Shown here in pieces: positions 36,320 to 48,232 of a stretch of 64,000 nt of DNA. Source of the DNA: Diplosphaera chodatii (Eukaryota > Chlorophyta > Trebouxiophyceae > Prasiolales > Stichococcaceae). The translations under genes were made by a program, and so were the position numbers. The notes beneath the pieces were generated by a model that was given only the letters and a program-made list of their open reading frames with translations, was not told where the DNA came from and searched no databases. Positions within the stretch are counted from its first letter, which is position 1, and each line of letters opens with the position of its first letter. The stretch is from contig JAALGY010000008.1 in the NCBI GenBank assembly GCA_032358165.1, positions 1,302,001 to 1,366,000 on the forward strand. The letters are read 5' to 3'.

Positions 36320-37173
36320 TCAGTGGCTCATCAGCTCCGCTGGTGAGCCACGACCCGCCTGGAAGCCTGGCTGTGCGGCCTGGGCGTTCTCCGGCAGGAG
36401 ATTGGTTGGAGCCGCCAGCACGTATGGTGGCAGTTCATACTTAGCACCTGTGACAAGACACAGCGAGGAATTATCATCTCAATGGAAGTTCGCAGTTGTA
36501 ATGCACCTGGTAGGGAACAAGACAATGTGCGAAACAGCAACATGAAGGGACCAAGGCACAAGCTACAGCTGATTGTCGCAGCACACGCAAGCAAGCCAGG
36601 CAGGATCACGCTTATCCTATAGAGATGGGCTATACAAGCCGAAATCACACCCCGCTCATCGTAGCAGATTGTGAGGTTGGGTGGTCCCACGATGATGCCG
36701 GCGCTCTCAGTGATGAGCTTGGCTGTCTCGACGTCAGCCTTTGACGCTGCCTTCAGCGCATCCCAGATCACTGCAGGATGGCACCGAATCGTGTTCCTGC
36801 TCCATTGTGGACTGACGTAGAGGGCTCCACCCGTGATGTAAGATGCAAACGACAGAGTGCATGACCCGTCAGCCAGGCCTCACCTCTGTCGCCTCCATAG
36901 TGAGGAGCGGTATCCCAAAATTCCTCTTGCTTTTTCTGCATGATGTAGGCATGACAGTTGGGAACATCCACCGTTGTGGGTATGCAGCCGAGCGACTGGG
37001 CAGCATGCATGCATGCATGTGTGGGTGTGCAGAGAGCTGCCGACCTCAAGCTGCGACTGCGTCATGGGCTCATCACTCTTCCACTTGGGCGGTTGAAAGA
37101 GCTTGTCTCTGGCGTCCGCTGCCTTTTCTGCTTTGCGGCTCCCTGCTGCCTGCTTCGAGCTGAAGCAACCCAT
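36320..37173 (-). CDS. DC-UbP/UBTD N-terminal-domain protein, putatively N-myristoylated
   Basis: Resembles the N-terminal domain of ubiquitin domain-containing proteins UBTD1/2 (DC-UbP), which bind ubiquitin-conjugating or deubiquitinating enzymes. Predicted exons: 37173-37045, 36935-36884, 36770-36651, 36447-36320; about 142 residues, all junctions in phase. The N-terminus MGCFSSKQ fits an N-myristoylation (Gly2) plus palmitoylation (Cys3) signal. Family motifs: PPKWKSDEPMTQSQLE, EEFWDTAPHYGG, VIWDALKAASKADVE, AKLITESAGIIVG, CYDERGAKYELPPYVL. The C-terminal ubiquitin-like domain of animal UBTD proteins is absent; the protein stops after a short Pro/Gln-rich tail. Three of its four exons carry conserved family sequence. 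It converges with the F-box/LRR gene and diverges from the PIH1 gene. Confidence 0.9.
37003..37020. repeat. (GCAT)n simple repeat
   Basis: Four consecutive GCAT units and a partial copy, inside the first intron of the DC-UbP-domain gene (36936-37044). Confidence 0.75.
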
Positions 37174-37664
37174 CGTCTGCCTGCCTGCCGCGCAGTCAGA
37201 TACGACGCTTGGCACAGTACCAGCTGGCTGACTTGGTCTGTGCTCTTCGCAGAGGGCAGTGTCACAACAGGCTGACACTCAGATGGTGAAGGTACAGTGA
37301 GGCCAGACAGCCGGTCGAATTAGTCTTGCAGAAGTTGAATATGGGCCTGCACGCAGGTATCAGTGATGCGAGCACACATGAAAGCCAGTGCCAAGAGACA
37401 CACTCCCGAGCAGGTGTATACAAGCGGTCAGGTGCTCTGCATCACCACACATGTGGTTATGTGCGGCTGTGCGCAGGATCGCAGCCTGTTGTGAGCCTCT
37501 GCCAGCAACGAGGTAGGATCTCACAAGACAGGAGATCTCCTCGCATGTGCCGAGATGGAAGTGTGATGTGCAGCTGCAAGCTCACAGCCACAGTCTGCTG
37601 ATAGACAACACGATATCGCGTTTCTCATCTCTGCTCGCTGCAACCCAGCAAGCTGACCGACAAC
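37174..37664. promoter_or_regulatory. shared upstream region of divergent DC-UbP and PIH1 genes
   Basis: 491 bases between the two proposed starts. Short open segments near 37320-37360 and 37480-37515 could be 5' exons of the PIH1 gene, but none can be linked to it with confidence. Confidence 0.4.
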
Positions 37665-39843
37665 ATGATCAAGATAGAGGAGTTGCCCAACGATGCACCA
37701 GTGGAAGACCCCATCCTGAAACTGCAACGCGGGCAAACTCCAAGCGCTACGTCCCAGGAACCCTCGAAGCTCGTGCATCCAAAGCCAGGGTACACTTTGC
37801 CTCATTGCGGAAAGTTTGTGCCTGCACGACAATTATGGCTGCTGACTGACCGCGCGCTGCTCCGCCGGCACCTTGCAGGTTTGTGATCAAGACCACCCAG
37901 GACACAGGCAGGAAGCTTTTCATCAATGTTTGCGGCGCGGCTGAGGTAGATGCGGTTGGAGACTGGGCCGATGGTCAGGTGGGCTGCACGCAGACGGCCC
38001 GTCGTGTTGGCTGCTGTATTATCTTCGATCAGCCTTGCGCTGTCCGGCCCTGTGTGAACCCAGTTGCAGTCTCACCTGTCAGTCTCTGCTGTGCAATGTA
38101 GGGCTGCATACAAGAACATTTTGCATGGCGCTGCAGATGCCGGAGCGTGTGTCACACGCGCTGCAGCAGATGGGCAGCTCCTCAATGGACGCCGCTGCGA
38201 ATGAGGCGCTGCGCTTCCCTCTCAGTGTTGGGGAACGACGGGAGGATGTGGACCATAAGGGGGCGCCCAGCTACGTGGTGGACGCCATCTTCAATGCCGA
38301 TGTGGTATGGATGTCTCGGCGCACAGCTCCAAACAAATGGCTATTTTTGCGCCATGTTGTTCAGAGCCTGGGATAGTGCAGCCAACCTGGTGCAGGCGCT
38401 GCAGAAGGGCATACCGATGTCAATGTTGCTTTCAGTGGCCACTCTGATGGTAGCTGGCCTTTCGAGTGCTGACTGCAGATAGAAGTCGCTTCTCATGTGC
38501 GCCAGCTCAAGACCTTCATCTGCAACTTACTCTTGGAGTATGTTGGCACGAAGGTTGGTGACCTGGGGCAGCTGTCCACATCTACATACATGCTGATGTG
38601 CATGTGTACCCCTATGGTACCTGTAAGCTGACGCTAGATTCTACTGTGCACTTCTTGCGTGCAGCTTGACATGAAGCTCGACACCACCTACAAGCTGCCA
38701 CGGATGCGATACAAGGGTACTGCGGGGCCGCAGCCGCAATACATCCGCGATGCTCCAAAGCAGCTCATCACAGAGGTGTGCTGTTTGGATGTGTGGATGT
38801 TATCCACACTGTCGCTCGTGTGGTGGCATGTCCTGGTCGATTTGCGGTGTGCAGTATCATGTATCACATGCAGCGGCCCTTCAACACGGCGTGCCATGTA
38901 TGGAGGCGCCGAATTTAGGGCATGATCATCTGCCGCTCATGTCCTAGCTGTGCTGCGGCACACATGTATCTAGGCTATGGCAGTGACCTGCCTGTCTATT
39001 CAGCCTCGAACTGATGGCTATGGCACCTGAAACAGGTGGTGGATGACAATTCTGCACCTACCTTCGCGCTGCGGGCAGACAAAGCGAAGACTGCCAGAGG
39101 CGCCGGCGACAAAGCCAGCCCGCCAGCTTTGGCGCCGGCTCAACCTCAGCAGGAAGCATCATCAGCCACGTCACCGCCAGGATTGCCGCTCCGGCAGCAG
39201 CAGCAGCCCTCAGCCACCACTGCTGCTGTTGCATCAGGTGCTGCTTTGCTGCTAGTCTTCAAAACGCTTGCTGAGCACAGGCGAATACAGTGTCCTCACA
39301 TGCCCATCACCAAACAAGCTCGCAACCGACTGATTCCTGTTGCCACCGTGCAGACATCCGTCACACGCTGGACTTCGAGGGCTCTCCGGCCACCGCAGCA
39401 AATGTCACGGTGCACTCTGCTGCGCTGCAGCGCAGCACAGCAGGCGCCTGCTCAATAGCGGCCACCCACGACACCGTCACCATTAGAGTCGAGCAGCAGC
39501 AGCTTGAGGTGCTGCACGTGCGTTGTGTTGCCAAAGCTGACCGCACCACATCCAACATGATGACCTCGGATGCTGCCAGGTTGACAGCCCTCCTCTGCTG
39601 ATAGGGAGATTTGCAACAAGAATATGCGACCCTCACCTATGCGTGGGCACATGTGTTTTCTGTACCAAACGGTGCTGTTGCCTGACTACGCAGGTGAAGC
39701 TGCCGTTCAGCATTGACGCCACCAAGGCAGATGCCATGGCAGACCAGGCAAAGGGGCGCCTCCATGTTAGGCTGCCCTTCCGACCCTATGAACACTTCCT
39801 GGCTGACGGAGGCAACGGCGTGCAAGAGGTTTTCGCATGTTGA
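37665..39843 (+). CDS. PIH1-domain protein (R2TP / dynein-assembly cochaperone family)
   Basis: PIH1 proteins link HSP90 and R2TP to clients such as snoRNP, PIKK and axonemal dynein complexes. Predicted exons: 37665-37789, 37879-37978, 38137-38304, 38479-38553, 38665-38775, 39036-39237, 39354-39508, 39694-39843; about 361 residues. The PIH1 core begins VHPKPGFVIKTTQDTGRKLF, then INVCGAAEV, PERVSHALQQMG, ALRFPLSVGERREDVDHKG, YVVDAIFNADV, IEVASHVRQLKTFICNLLLE, and DMKLDTTYKLPRMRYKG. A Pro/Gln/Ala-rich linker follows, then a CS-like domain (HTLDFEGS, THDTVTIRVEQQQLE, VKLPFSIDATKADAMADQAK, LPFRPYEHFL). The N-terminus is uncertain: 37665 is the first in-frame ATG, but upstream exons are possible. 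The donor after 39508 could instead be at 39518, adding three residues. Which PIH1 paralogue this is cannot be decided here. Confidence 0.82.
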
Positions 39844-40192
39844 TACACTGAGTGCGCTGAAGCCATTTGTCGGCTGTCGGGTTTGGGCATTCCACATTGA
39901 GGCAGTGGCACCGCACACATCAAAGTTCTGGTGAACCAACATAGTCAGCATGGTGCGTCTCGTCACCAGTGAAACACAATTCAGATACTCATGGCATGCA
40001 CCAGATGTGCATCGCGAACAAGGTACAGGTCACCACCGCTCCCCAACAATCCATGTACTCCGCATCCCACACCACCACTGCTGCTTGAGGTTCAGACGGA
40101 AATCTCAACCCCCTCTCGGGGCGCATTTGCCGATTCACCCTACATATTAGTGATGTAGCCTGCATTGATCTCTTCCTCTGCAGAGCTGACCG
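39844..40192. other. convergent gap between the PIH1 and MBOAT genes
   Basis: 349 bases between two stop codons, presumably both 3' UTRs. I see no TGTAA signal and no further exon. Confidence 0.4.
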
Positions 40193-41305
40193 TCACCTGC
40201 TGCTGTGTTTCATCAAGCGCTCAAAGAAGGCTGAAAAGTTTCCCTTGATGGCGTCGGCGACGCGGTCCGCCAGACCGCTCCGCATGGGGGGCGGAAAGAA
40301 AAACATGTGCCCCAGCCACATAAGCACAGACAGCGTCGTGACCACCCGCACCAACTTTGGCACCTGCCGCCCGCTCTTACGTATGAGCCGCTGCACCATC
40401 ATCTCTAGGAGGACGACTGGACCCTGGAGGCTGAAGAAGACGAGCCAGAGGCCAGTCGGCGGACCCTGGCAGTACCAGTACATAAGCTCATGGATGAGGC
40501 CGCTGACTATGAAGCACGCCATCATGCCCAGAGCGCGCAGCGCCTGAGGGGCACGTGCTGGCGGACCGTTGTTCCGCCTGGCCACTAATCGCCCATCGCA
40601 GATGGTATCATACACCATGAATCTGAGCGTGTTGGCGGCTGTCAGGTTCCAGCGTGCGCCCCAGAACGACGAGACGGACGATGACAGGTATGGCTGATTG
40701 AAGTGCGGCGCGATGTTCAGGCCCATTAGCGAAGTGATGGCTGTTGCGGGGCCATCCATAAAGGACCCAAGAAAAGCATACAGTCCCAGCGCATACAGGA
40801 TCTCTAGGACGACAAGAGGCGGGTCAAACACCGCCAGCCCAAACACCACGCAGCATAACCCTGCTGTCTTGGCGGCGAACCGCCCCAGCATCTCACTTGC
40901 TGTGCCGCAGCTGTCTGCCAGTCTGCCCACGGACCCCACTCTGTGCATCTTGCCATCAATTTGCGGGGTGATGGGCGCCAGCAGCACGGTGGCAAATTGC
41001 AATGCTGAGAGCGGCAGCGTCAGCGGACCTCGGTCCAATGCAAGTCCCAGCACCTTGAAGTTGGTCAGCCAGACGTGCACAAAAGCGACTGCCACTGTGG
41101 TGACAATCTCGGTGTCGTGGGCGAAGCACAACGGGAGCATGCATGTTGTCGCCAGCACCGGCGCGGCAGCCAGCAGACGCTGCTTGCCTGGCCGTAGATT
41201 GCGTATGACTTGCCGCACCCACAGAATCAAGAGGAAGTCAACAAACAGCAGGCAGTAGATGCGGCAGTGAAACGGCGTGTCTCGCCGGAAGTCCTCAAGC
41301 ACCAT
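40193..41305 (-). CDS. MBOAT / wax-synthase-like membrane O-acyltransferase, intronless
   Basis: Multi-spanning acyltransferase of the plant wax-synthase (MBOAT_2) type; probably esterifies an alcohol or glycerol with acyl-CoA in the ER. A single uninterrupted frame of 370 residues. Hydrophobic segments lie near 15-35, 45-62, 66-85, 98-112, 147-185, 257-275, 283-305 and 325-342. The family signature FWGARWN (214-220) is followed by the predicted catalytic His272 in VSGLIHELMYW. The substrate cannot be inferred. The absence of introns contrasts with almost every neighbour. Start MVLEDFRRDT is the first ATG of the frame; the family often begins with extra membrane spans, so an upstream exon is possible but not seen. 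Confidence 0.88.
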   Translation of the reverse strand: MVLEDFRRDTPFHCRIYCLLFVDFLLILWVRQVIRNLRPGKQRLLAAAPVLATTCMLPLCFAHDTEIVTTVAVAFVHVWLTNFKVLGLALDRGPLTLPLSALQFATVLLAPITPQIDGKMHRVGSVGRLADSCGTASEMLGRFAAKTAGLCCVVFGLAVFDPPLVVLEILYALGLYAFLGSFMDGPATAITSLMGLNIAPHFNQPYLSSSVSSFWGARWNLTAANTLRFMVYDTICDGRLVARRNNGPPARAPQALRALGMMACFIVSGLIHELMYWYCQGPPTGLWLVFFSLQGPVVLLEMMVQRLIRKSGRQVPKLVRVVTTLSVLMWLGHMFFFPPPMRSGLADRVADAIKGNFSAFFERLMKHSSR

Positions 41306-41578
41306 GCTGCTGCAATCTACCTATGCAAGCCCTCGGCCATGCTGGCGCACGTCACCTCAACGTCACACGACGGTCCAAGAGGCAGTCAACGCTTCAGTTT
41401 GCAGTGCAAAACTGGGTAGGGAAGCTACAAAGGACAGCGTGCGCATGGCATGGCAGGTGCTGAGGTGGCACTAGGTCTGCATGCAAATATTCGGTGGTGA
41501 CCACACTTGCAGCACCTATCGCCAGCCACTCGCTGTGGAGGAGTCGAGCCCCGCACACACCGCTGCCAACGTTGTTAT

Positions 41579-43420
41579 TCACACGCTGGGATGTGCGTCA
41601 GCTGGTGCATGTTCAACGGCGAGCATGGCCTGTTCTGATGGCAACCTGCCACTCAGCTGCGACAGAGTGTCTGCAATGGCTTGCTGCCGCTCCTGTAGCT
41701 GCGCGACGCTCTCAGCGAGACTGGCCACTATCGCCAAGAGCTCGTTGGACCTGGCATGTTGGGCGTCCATGCGGCGTGCATTTGCATCCTGCACACAATA
41801 CGCTGCTGACGCTGTGTGCAGTGGGGTGGCATCTGCATCTCATCAGCGCATGAGCATGCAAGACACAAAGCATCCTGTCATACAGCCTGGCGCCCTGTGC
41901 AGCGCAGCACCTGTGCAGCAAGGATGCGTTCGATCAGGACATTCTGGTCCGCCAACACAGCCATGACCCTGGCCTGCCCTTCGGCCGGGCCTGCAGGTGT
42001 GGTTGGGCCTGCGTCCAGCAGCGGAGTCTGCGGTGTCGCCGCCTGCGGAGGCACCAGGATGTCATCATTCACGTGTCCTATGAACTCGTCTGCTAGGTAA
42101 GCACCCAGCAGTGAGTGCGTTTCATGTACCTGCTGAGATGCAATGCGGTCTTTCTGCTCCTTCAGCAGCATCCCCTTTGCGATCGCGCCCATCAGTGCCT
42201 GCATCGGGTCTGCTGCACCTGTACAGTGATGCTGGCATGTCAATACCATATCCTCCGGTATGAGAGTGGCCTGTGATGGCCACACAGAGGCTGGGCTTGC
42301 AGTGCAGCTGAACATGAGCAGTGCGTGCTACCTGGTGGGGCTTGAGACGTTGCTGGACTGTTGGTTGCCATGGCGTCCTCAGCTGGACTGGAGCCATCTG
42401 CGGGAGGTTGCCGCTGGGACTGGGGACTGCTGCCTTGCGTGCGCAGCGCACTGCTGCCAGCTGGACCGAACAGCGCTGCCAATGCGCCCAGGTCGACGTG
42501 CGCAGCGGGCCGTGCACCCGTGCTAGCAGCTGCATCACTTCTGGCACTGGTGGCAGAGCCACTGCTGCCGGTGCTTCTGGAAGCTGGGTGCAAACCGGGC
42601 CGCTGGCCCATCTGTGCATCGATCATGCTACGGAGCTGCTCCTGCTGGGAGACACCTTGCGCTGTGTCCTGTGCTGCATGTGGCGGCGCTGCTGCCGAGC
42701 CTCCAGAGCTCTGCAAGCCACACTGCCATGATGCAGTCCGTCCATGGTCGCAGTACAGAGTCAGCAGGGCATGTACACTACTAGCACATCGCTCACCGCT
42801 TGAACTGCAAGCGAAGCTGGCGTCCACCTGCATGCATGCAGCTGCAGCTGACCCTTTGGCCGGAGCGCCAGCAGGCGCAGCACAACAGGGTGTCCTGCTG
42901 CTGCATGTCCTCGCATGTCGACGTGCAACAGCTGCTGGCCATCCTGCTCTGTAGCCCTCTCCGAGCCTGCTTAACGTTGCGACACACCACACTATGAATG
43001 ATGCAGTATGGTGACGCAGCGCCGCGAGCCATGCATGCTTTGCACACGAAGATCGTACCTGCATAGGAGCCTGCAATGTATAGCTCGCATACTTTGGCGT
43101 TGGAGCGCAAGTCCAGCTGTCCAGCCGGGATCGCACCCTGGACAGGACGTGAAGTCTGATTCGCCTGCCGCAATGTGCCACTTGCATGCACCAAGTATAC
43201 CCCGTGCACAATGCGTCCGAGCTATTCGCACATTGTTTCCTCCTGAAATCTGCAGTTCGCATGGGCCAGATTCATTTGCTGGAGGGCTGTACACTCCGCT
43301 GGCAAGCTGCGAGGCATCACTGCTGAAGTGCGCATTCCCCTCATCGCCATGCGGATCAATTTTCAGCTGCCAAGAGCAGCGAAACGTTGGCGTCATCGGT
43401 TGAATGAACTCCGTGATCAT
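41579..43420 (-). CDS. uncharacterised protein, possibly PAAT (C10orf88)-like
   Basis: Not recognised with certainty. Predicted exons: 43420-43232, 43116-43059, 42966-42828, 42708-42332, 42218-41911, 41788-41579; about 426 residues, all phases agree. The N-terminal 130 residues look like a beta-sandwich: TFRCSWQLKI, ASGVYSPPANESGPCELQI, AKVCELYIAGSYAG, GQQLLHVDMRGHAAAGHPVV, LRLLALRPKGQLQLHA. About 135-265 are Ser/Ala/Gln/Gly-rich and disordered. The C-terminal 165 residues are helical: DPMQALMGAIAKGMLLKEQK, VMAVLADQNVLIERILAAQ, then a coiled coil ELLAIVASLAESVAQLQERQ. Overall length and order loosely recall PAAT, which associates with mitochondrial ABC transporters, but no diagnostic motif was verified. 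The start and the 42828/42708 junction are the least certain parts. Confidence 0.55.
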
Positions 43421-43670
43421 TTCATACTGGCACTTTCGATGCAAGCGAGTTTTGTGTGCTCGCAAACCGCTTGCAGGTAGTGATCTGAGCCTGTCACCCA
43501 GCGGTACAGGGAATACACGCGGTACAGGCATACATATACTGAGCTGCCAGCTGATGCAATTGAGACTCTCTGAGCCTTCGATCAGCTGTTCGACGTTTAA
43601 ATGACCGTTCTGCTCGACTGCTCGAGTGTCGCTCCCATGTTGTGGGCACTGAGCTTGGTTGCGCTCGGCA

Positions 43671-46600
43671 TCATTCGAGCGCACACCCCAGCGCCTCGGC
43701 GAGGGTCTCCACAACCGGCAGCATGTCGTCAAAGCCACAGATCTCGCCTAGCTGCTCTGCTACCGGGGCCACCGCCTCCGGCAGGAACTGCTCGTGGAGC
43801 AGTGATGCCGTCTCCATCGCCTCGTCCACTGCGGGGTCTGTGAGTTGAGCAGCAGATGTGCTGGTAATCTTGCAGGCCAGAAAGCAATGCGCTGAAGCTG
43901 TGGCATGTGCTTGCGGAGTGAGCATTGTTGCTGCAGAAACGCAAAGTATCACGAGCAGGAGCACGCTCAGCTGCATGGAGGCGCAGATGTGCCTGGCATG
44001 TCATACCTAGGAGTTGTGGGAAGCGTCCATCCTTGCCCTTGTACTTGGCAAACGCCTCTGCCATGCCCACTGTGTATGATGTGAACAGCTCCATGACGCC
44101 CTGCAGGCCCACGTCCATTGCAAACGTTACCATCTACCGTGAGCCCAGTGAGGCTTATGCTGTCAGCAACATTTACCAACACGCTGGTGAGAACGACGTC
44201 AGGTCGGTGCACCCAACACTTCATGATGTGTCTGCGGTGAGCTGCAGACAGGACGCACCTTGCGCAGTGCGGCGGCGATGCGGGGCCCGCCCAGGGGCGC
44301 GAGGCAGCTGACGCAGAAGTTGACCTCGTCCAGCATGTCGTCCGCCGACTGGAAGGACGCCATGAGCTTGCCCCACCCCGACTGGCCCGCCACCTTTGGA
44401 AGGCCCTGCACCAGCAAGTGCCCAGCAGCTGAGTTGTACTCGGCAGGGCCTGTAGGAACAGAATGCGAGTGTGCCTGCGGTACCGCGGACTTGTGCACAT
44501 TGGCTGGCAGATGCGGGGTGCTTCTTAGCATACCACATGCTGCTGCTGTCGAGCAGTTCACTGGCAAGCGCAGCAGTTGTGGCACAGTATCACACCTGGG
44601 CAGCAATGCGGTCGACTTCGGCTGCGAGGCTCTTCCGCACATCATCACCCACGCGTCGCAGCCGCCGCTGCAGCACTGCCTCAATGACTGGCCACAGCTC
44701 ACGCGTCAGCCGCGGGGCCAGCGCGATGCCGTGGCTGGCCTGTCAAAACACATGCAGTGATTCATAATGCTGTAGATGGCAGTTACAATGCTGGCGACCG
44801 CAACACCTCGCGGCGCGCTACACATTTCGATCATGCGAAAGTGCTTGGGAGCAAGGATGACATCTGACGTGTCGAGCTGCTGTTCATCCGGAGAGAGTGT
44901 GCTGCGATGGCACATCACATGCCAATATGACCGACACTCGTTTCTCACCTGTAATGCGAGCGCCTGCGCCCGCATCAACAACACGCAGCGCACGGTGGCT
45001 CCCAGTCCAGCAGGCACAGCGAATGGCGTCAGCGCGTGCCGCTTGAGCAGCAGCGTCGCCCTGCAGGAATAAGAACCCATGTGCTCATGTCAGTATGACC
45101 CTGCTTGCCACGCTCAGAAGTGCATGGACAAGCCCTGTCCACCGAAAGCATATGCACATCCTGGTGGTCTCTGCTTGGGGTTGCGGCAGGTGCGTCCCCA
45201 CCTTTCAGTCTCCTGCAGCGCCCAAACCAAAAAGGCGGCCGACAGGTCTGGCGCCTCATCACCAAACACAGCCGCCACATCATCCGCTGCAGTGCCGATC
45301 GTGCTGAACACCCGCTGCGCCATGACGCCAGCAAAGTCTGTCCCGTCTGCCTCGCCGCCGCCTGCGACCGTGTGGCACGACATGTTTGGCTGTCGTCGTT
45401 GGTGACCTCTCGAGTGTAGGTGGTGGCGCACTACACTCGATATGAGCCAAGCTCAGTGTCCTGTGACGTGCTGAGGGGGTGTTGCCCAGGCCAGACATGT
45501 TGTGATATGCTGGCGTACCAGTGTTCTGCGGCTTGAGCAGCTGCTGCTGCGCGCGCTTGAGGCGCGCCGAGTGCGCCGCCAGCAGCACCTGCGCTGCGCG
45601 CGGCCGCCCCGCGACCGCCGCCAGGACGCCCGCCGCCAGCCGCGCCTGCGCCGGCGCCCGTCAGTAGAGGGCTCAGACAATGATGCGTTTGAGCTCACAA
45701 CGCCGTTGGCGGCTGGTACACATCTGGCAGGCAGCACGGAACCCTGCTGACAAGAGAGATCGGGATGCAAGCGGCGCATGTGAGGACCGCAGCAGCAATG
45801 GAACGCACCTCTGCCCGGGGTGCCGACGCTTCTGCCACCCCAGCTTCAAGGATCGGCACCAAGGACTGCCGGCGCTTCTCCAACTCGTCCTCGGGGTCGA
45901 AGTCTCTGCGGTGACACGCATTTGGTTCCATCATGACAGAACCGCTTCTGCAGGACGGCTGGCCAGCTCACGGCACAAGCTAGCACTCAGAGGGCACGCC
46001 GCCTTCCGTGCATCATATGCATCATATGGCAACACACCAAGGGTCGTTCAGCCAGCTTTGAGCACTCACATAAGGCTAGTGTCAGGCATCTTGACCCGTT
46101 CAGGCACAGCTTTGATGGCGTTGAGCGCGTCCAGACACCTTTTCTCCGCAATCGCGACATCAATGTCCGCCAGTGCCGCAGCCCATGCTGCGAGTGTACA
46201 CTGAAGTGTATCAAAGCCAGGCACAGCATGTGAAAGAAACATGGCATCGTGACCACACTTCTCAGTCTGCTGCCAAGCAGAATGCAGACACGCCAACAGC
46301 AAGCTCTGTCTCGTGGCACACCTGTGCCGTCAGCTGTGTCGCGCCAGTCGGTGACCGTCTCGCGCGCTGCAGCCTCGTTCTGAGCCTCCTCTGCCATCCT
46401 GTGCAAATGTGTGTGCAACCTCTGCTGATATTTACCATGCTGATCCCGATCAGCCGCCATTCGGGACATGTGCCTCGTGCATCAGTATGTTCCACTGGCC
46501 TGTATTGGACACCATCATGCAGCAGCGACACTGCGTGCTCACTTGCTGGGGTCTGCGGCCGCAGCAGTTTTGAGGGACTGAACAACAGAGGCAAAAGCGG

Positions 46601-47514
46601 TGATGAGTGTCCGCAGCTGCTGCATCTCGCCCTCGAGCTTGCTGATGCCCTGCAGTGGGAGCGGTGAGCGCGTTGCACAGACAGCAGGTACCAGATTGGG
46701 CACGACGTCAACCTCGCCCTGAGCACCACTGCATGCTATGTCCTTGATTGGCTTTCCTTATCTATGCACATGCTGTGGCGCTTGACCGACCCTTCCTGAC
46801 TCGTGTGACCCCACCTGCGAGGCCTCGATGAACGGCTTGTAGTTGTCGTACACAGAGCGCCGCAGCTCCTGCCCACATTCAGCTTCGAGGGCCGCCAGGT
46901 CGCTGCGCAGCAGGGCTATGCCCTTCTCTGGCAGCCTGCACCGCAAAGCAGCACATCGTTCGCCAGACATCATGTCATATCCCTGTAAAAATGTCAAGGA
47001 AAGCTCAAGGGCAGCGATGTCAACATGCCATATTGCTGCGGTGGTTCCATCGTGGCTTACCGTGCCATTTCTGCTTCCAGGTTGAAGGTGCCGCGCTCGA
47101 TCTGAGACAACATACCCGGAGCATTGCTACCAAAAATGGATGTGCTGGCAGTCGGCGCATCCGACTGCCAGTTACGCAGCGGCGTGCGCTTGGGTCCCGC
47201 TGCCTCTGCTGCTGGCGCTGCTGTGTTGTTCTCACTGGTGGATCGCCCCTTTCTGATGGTGCGTCCAAACTTCCGCAGCGACGAAAGAGCGCCCTTCTTT
47301 TTGATACTGGGGTTGCAGACACGATGGGAGCGTCGATGGTTGGGAGGAACAATGACGAAGTCTGCAGAGCAGTAACATGGATCACCGCCATTGCGAGCCC
47401 TCGACTGTTCTATGCAGAGGCTCACCTGCTCTGCGACTGCAGATCAGATGGCAGCTGCTGCGAGGAGGACCTCTCCGAGGAAAATGACTGGTTGCTGGGA
47501 CTATCTGTGAGCAT
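43671..47514 (-). CDS. EXO84: exocyst complex component EXO84
   Basis: Subunit of the exocyst, which tethers secretory vesicles to the plasma membrane. Predicted exons: 47514-47426, 47306-47061, 46935-46815, 46649-46543, 46398-46322, 46187-46070, 45905-45809, 45645-45519, 45361-45202, 45060-44949, 44739-44596, 44438-44259, 44133-44007, 43837-43671; about 623 residues. The N-terminus is Ser/Lys-rich (SIKKKGALSSLRKFGRTIRK). The Vps51/EXO84 coiled-coil core follows: SVYDNYKPFIEASQ, GISKLEGEMQQLRTLITAFA, LADIDVAIAEKRCLDALNAI. The C-terminal rod contains ATLLLKRHALTPFAVPAGLG, which matches the plant EXO84 'LLKRHVL' region, and GVMELFTSYTVGMAEAFAKY. It is somewhat shorter than land-plant EXO84. The acceptor at 44439 is chosen from two possibilities. 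The gene diverges from the dehydrogenase gene. Confidence 0.85.
46011..46028. repeat. 9-base tandem duplication in an EXO84 intron
   Basis: CATCATATG occurs twice head to tail in the intron between the exons ending at 46070 and starting at 45905. Confidence 0.8.
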
Positions 47515-48232
47515 GCCACTCCTGCATCAGCAGCACGAGGGCGTGTAAGTGGCGCCAACAGGCTTTGGGGGTTGAATATACACTATTGCGGCGGGTCGAC
47601 CTTGACGTGTGCTGACTATTGTGCAGCACTCACCTTGAACGTGAGGGCAGTTCTCGCCCTGTGCCTCTTGTGAAGGACATGGCCGTGCTTGTGCTGTAGC
47701 TGTGGAGCTACATTGCCGCTCGCCTGCAGCGGAAACTGCTACCTGGTTCCAACACTAGGTGGCAACCCTGTCAGGCAGGTGCGACCGTCCAGACCTCACG
47801 AAGCTCGACGTGTGCAGGACGAGAATGGCATCAAGCGTCAGCCCAGCAGAGCCCCTGGTTGTAGTCTTGTTGTGCGACCCGGTGGTTGAAAAGTTGCACC
47901 TTGGCAAAGAACGCAGCGTTAGATTACGTGCGACCAGCGAGAGATAGCTGAGAGTCAAGCGATAGAAGTAGGTCCGGCTGTTCGCACTGCGCCACTGCCT
48001 CGTACCATGCTGCCTGTTTGAGATCCAGGGTGGCAGTCCATCTGGAGCCTGATGACGAGGTGCAGCGTCTGCACATCATGACACAATGGCATTTGCAGGC
48101 GGCATCGACACGCTCTGACCCTATCATTGACGCAGATGATGGGAGCGGTGAGATTGAGCGTTGCGATGATTTTGGTGTAATCGTGTTCGCAGCGCCATTG
48201 ACAGGCTTGCAGCCCAACTGACACAGCACACA
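47515..48232. promoter_or_regulatory. shared upstream region of divergent EXO84 and dehydrogenase genes
   Basis: 718 bases between two oppositely oriented starts. Short open frames are present, but none carries recognisable sequence. Confidence 0.45.

Noticed and set aside
40698..41258. Plus-strand open frame of 186 codons.
   Set aside because: Antisense shadow of the intronless acyltransferase.
42120..42157. GT...AG pair that could be a very short intron in the PAAT-like gene.
   Set aside because: The frame is open straight through, so no splicing is needed.
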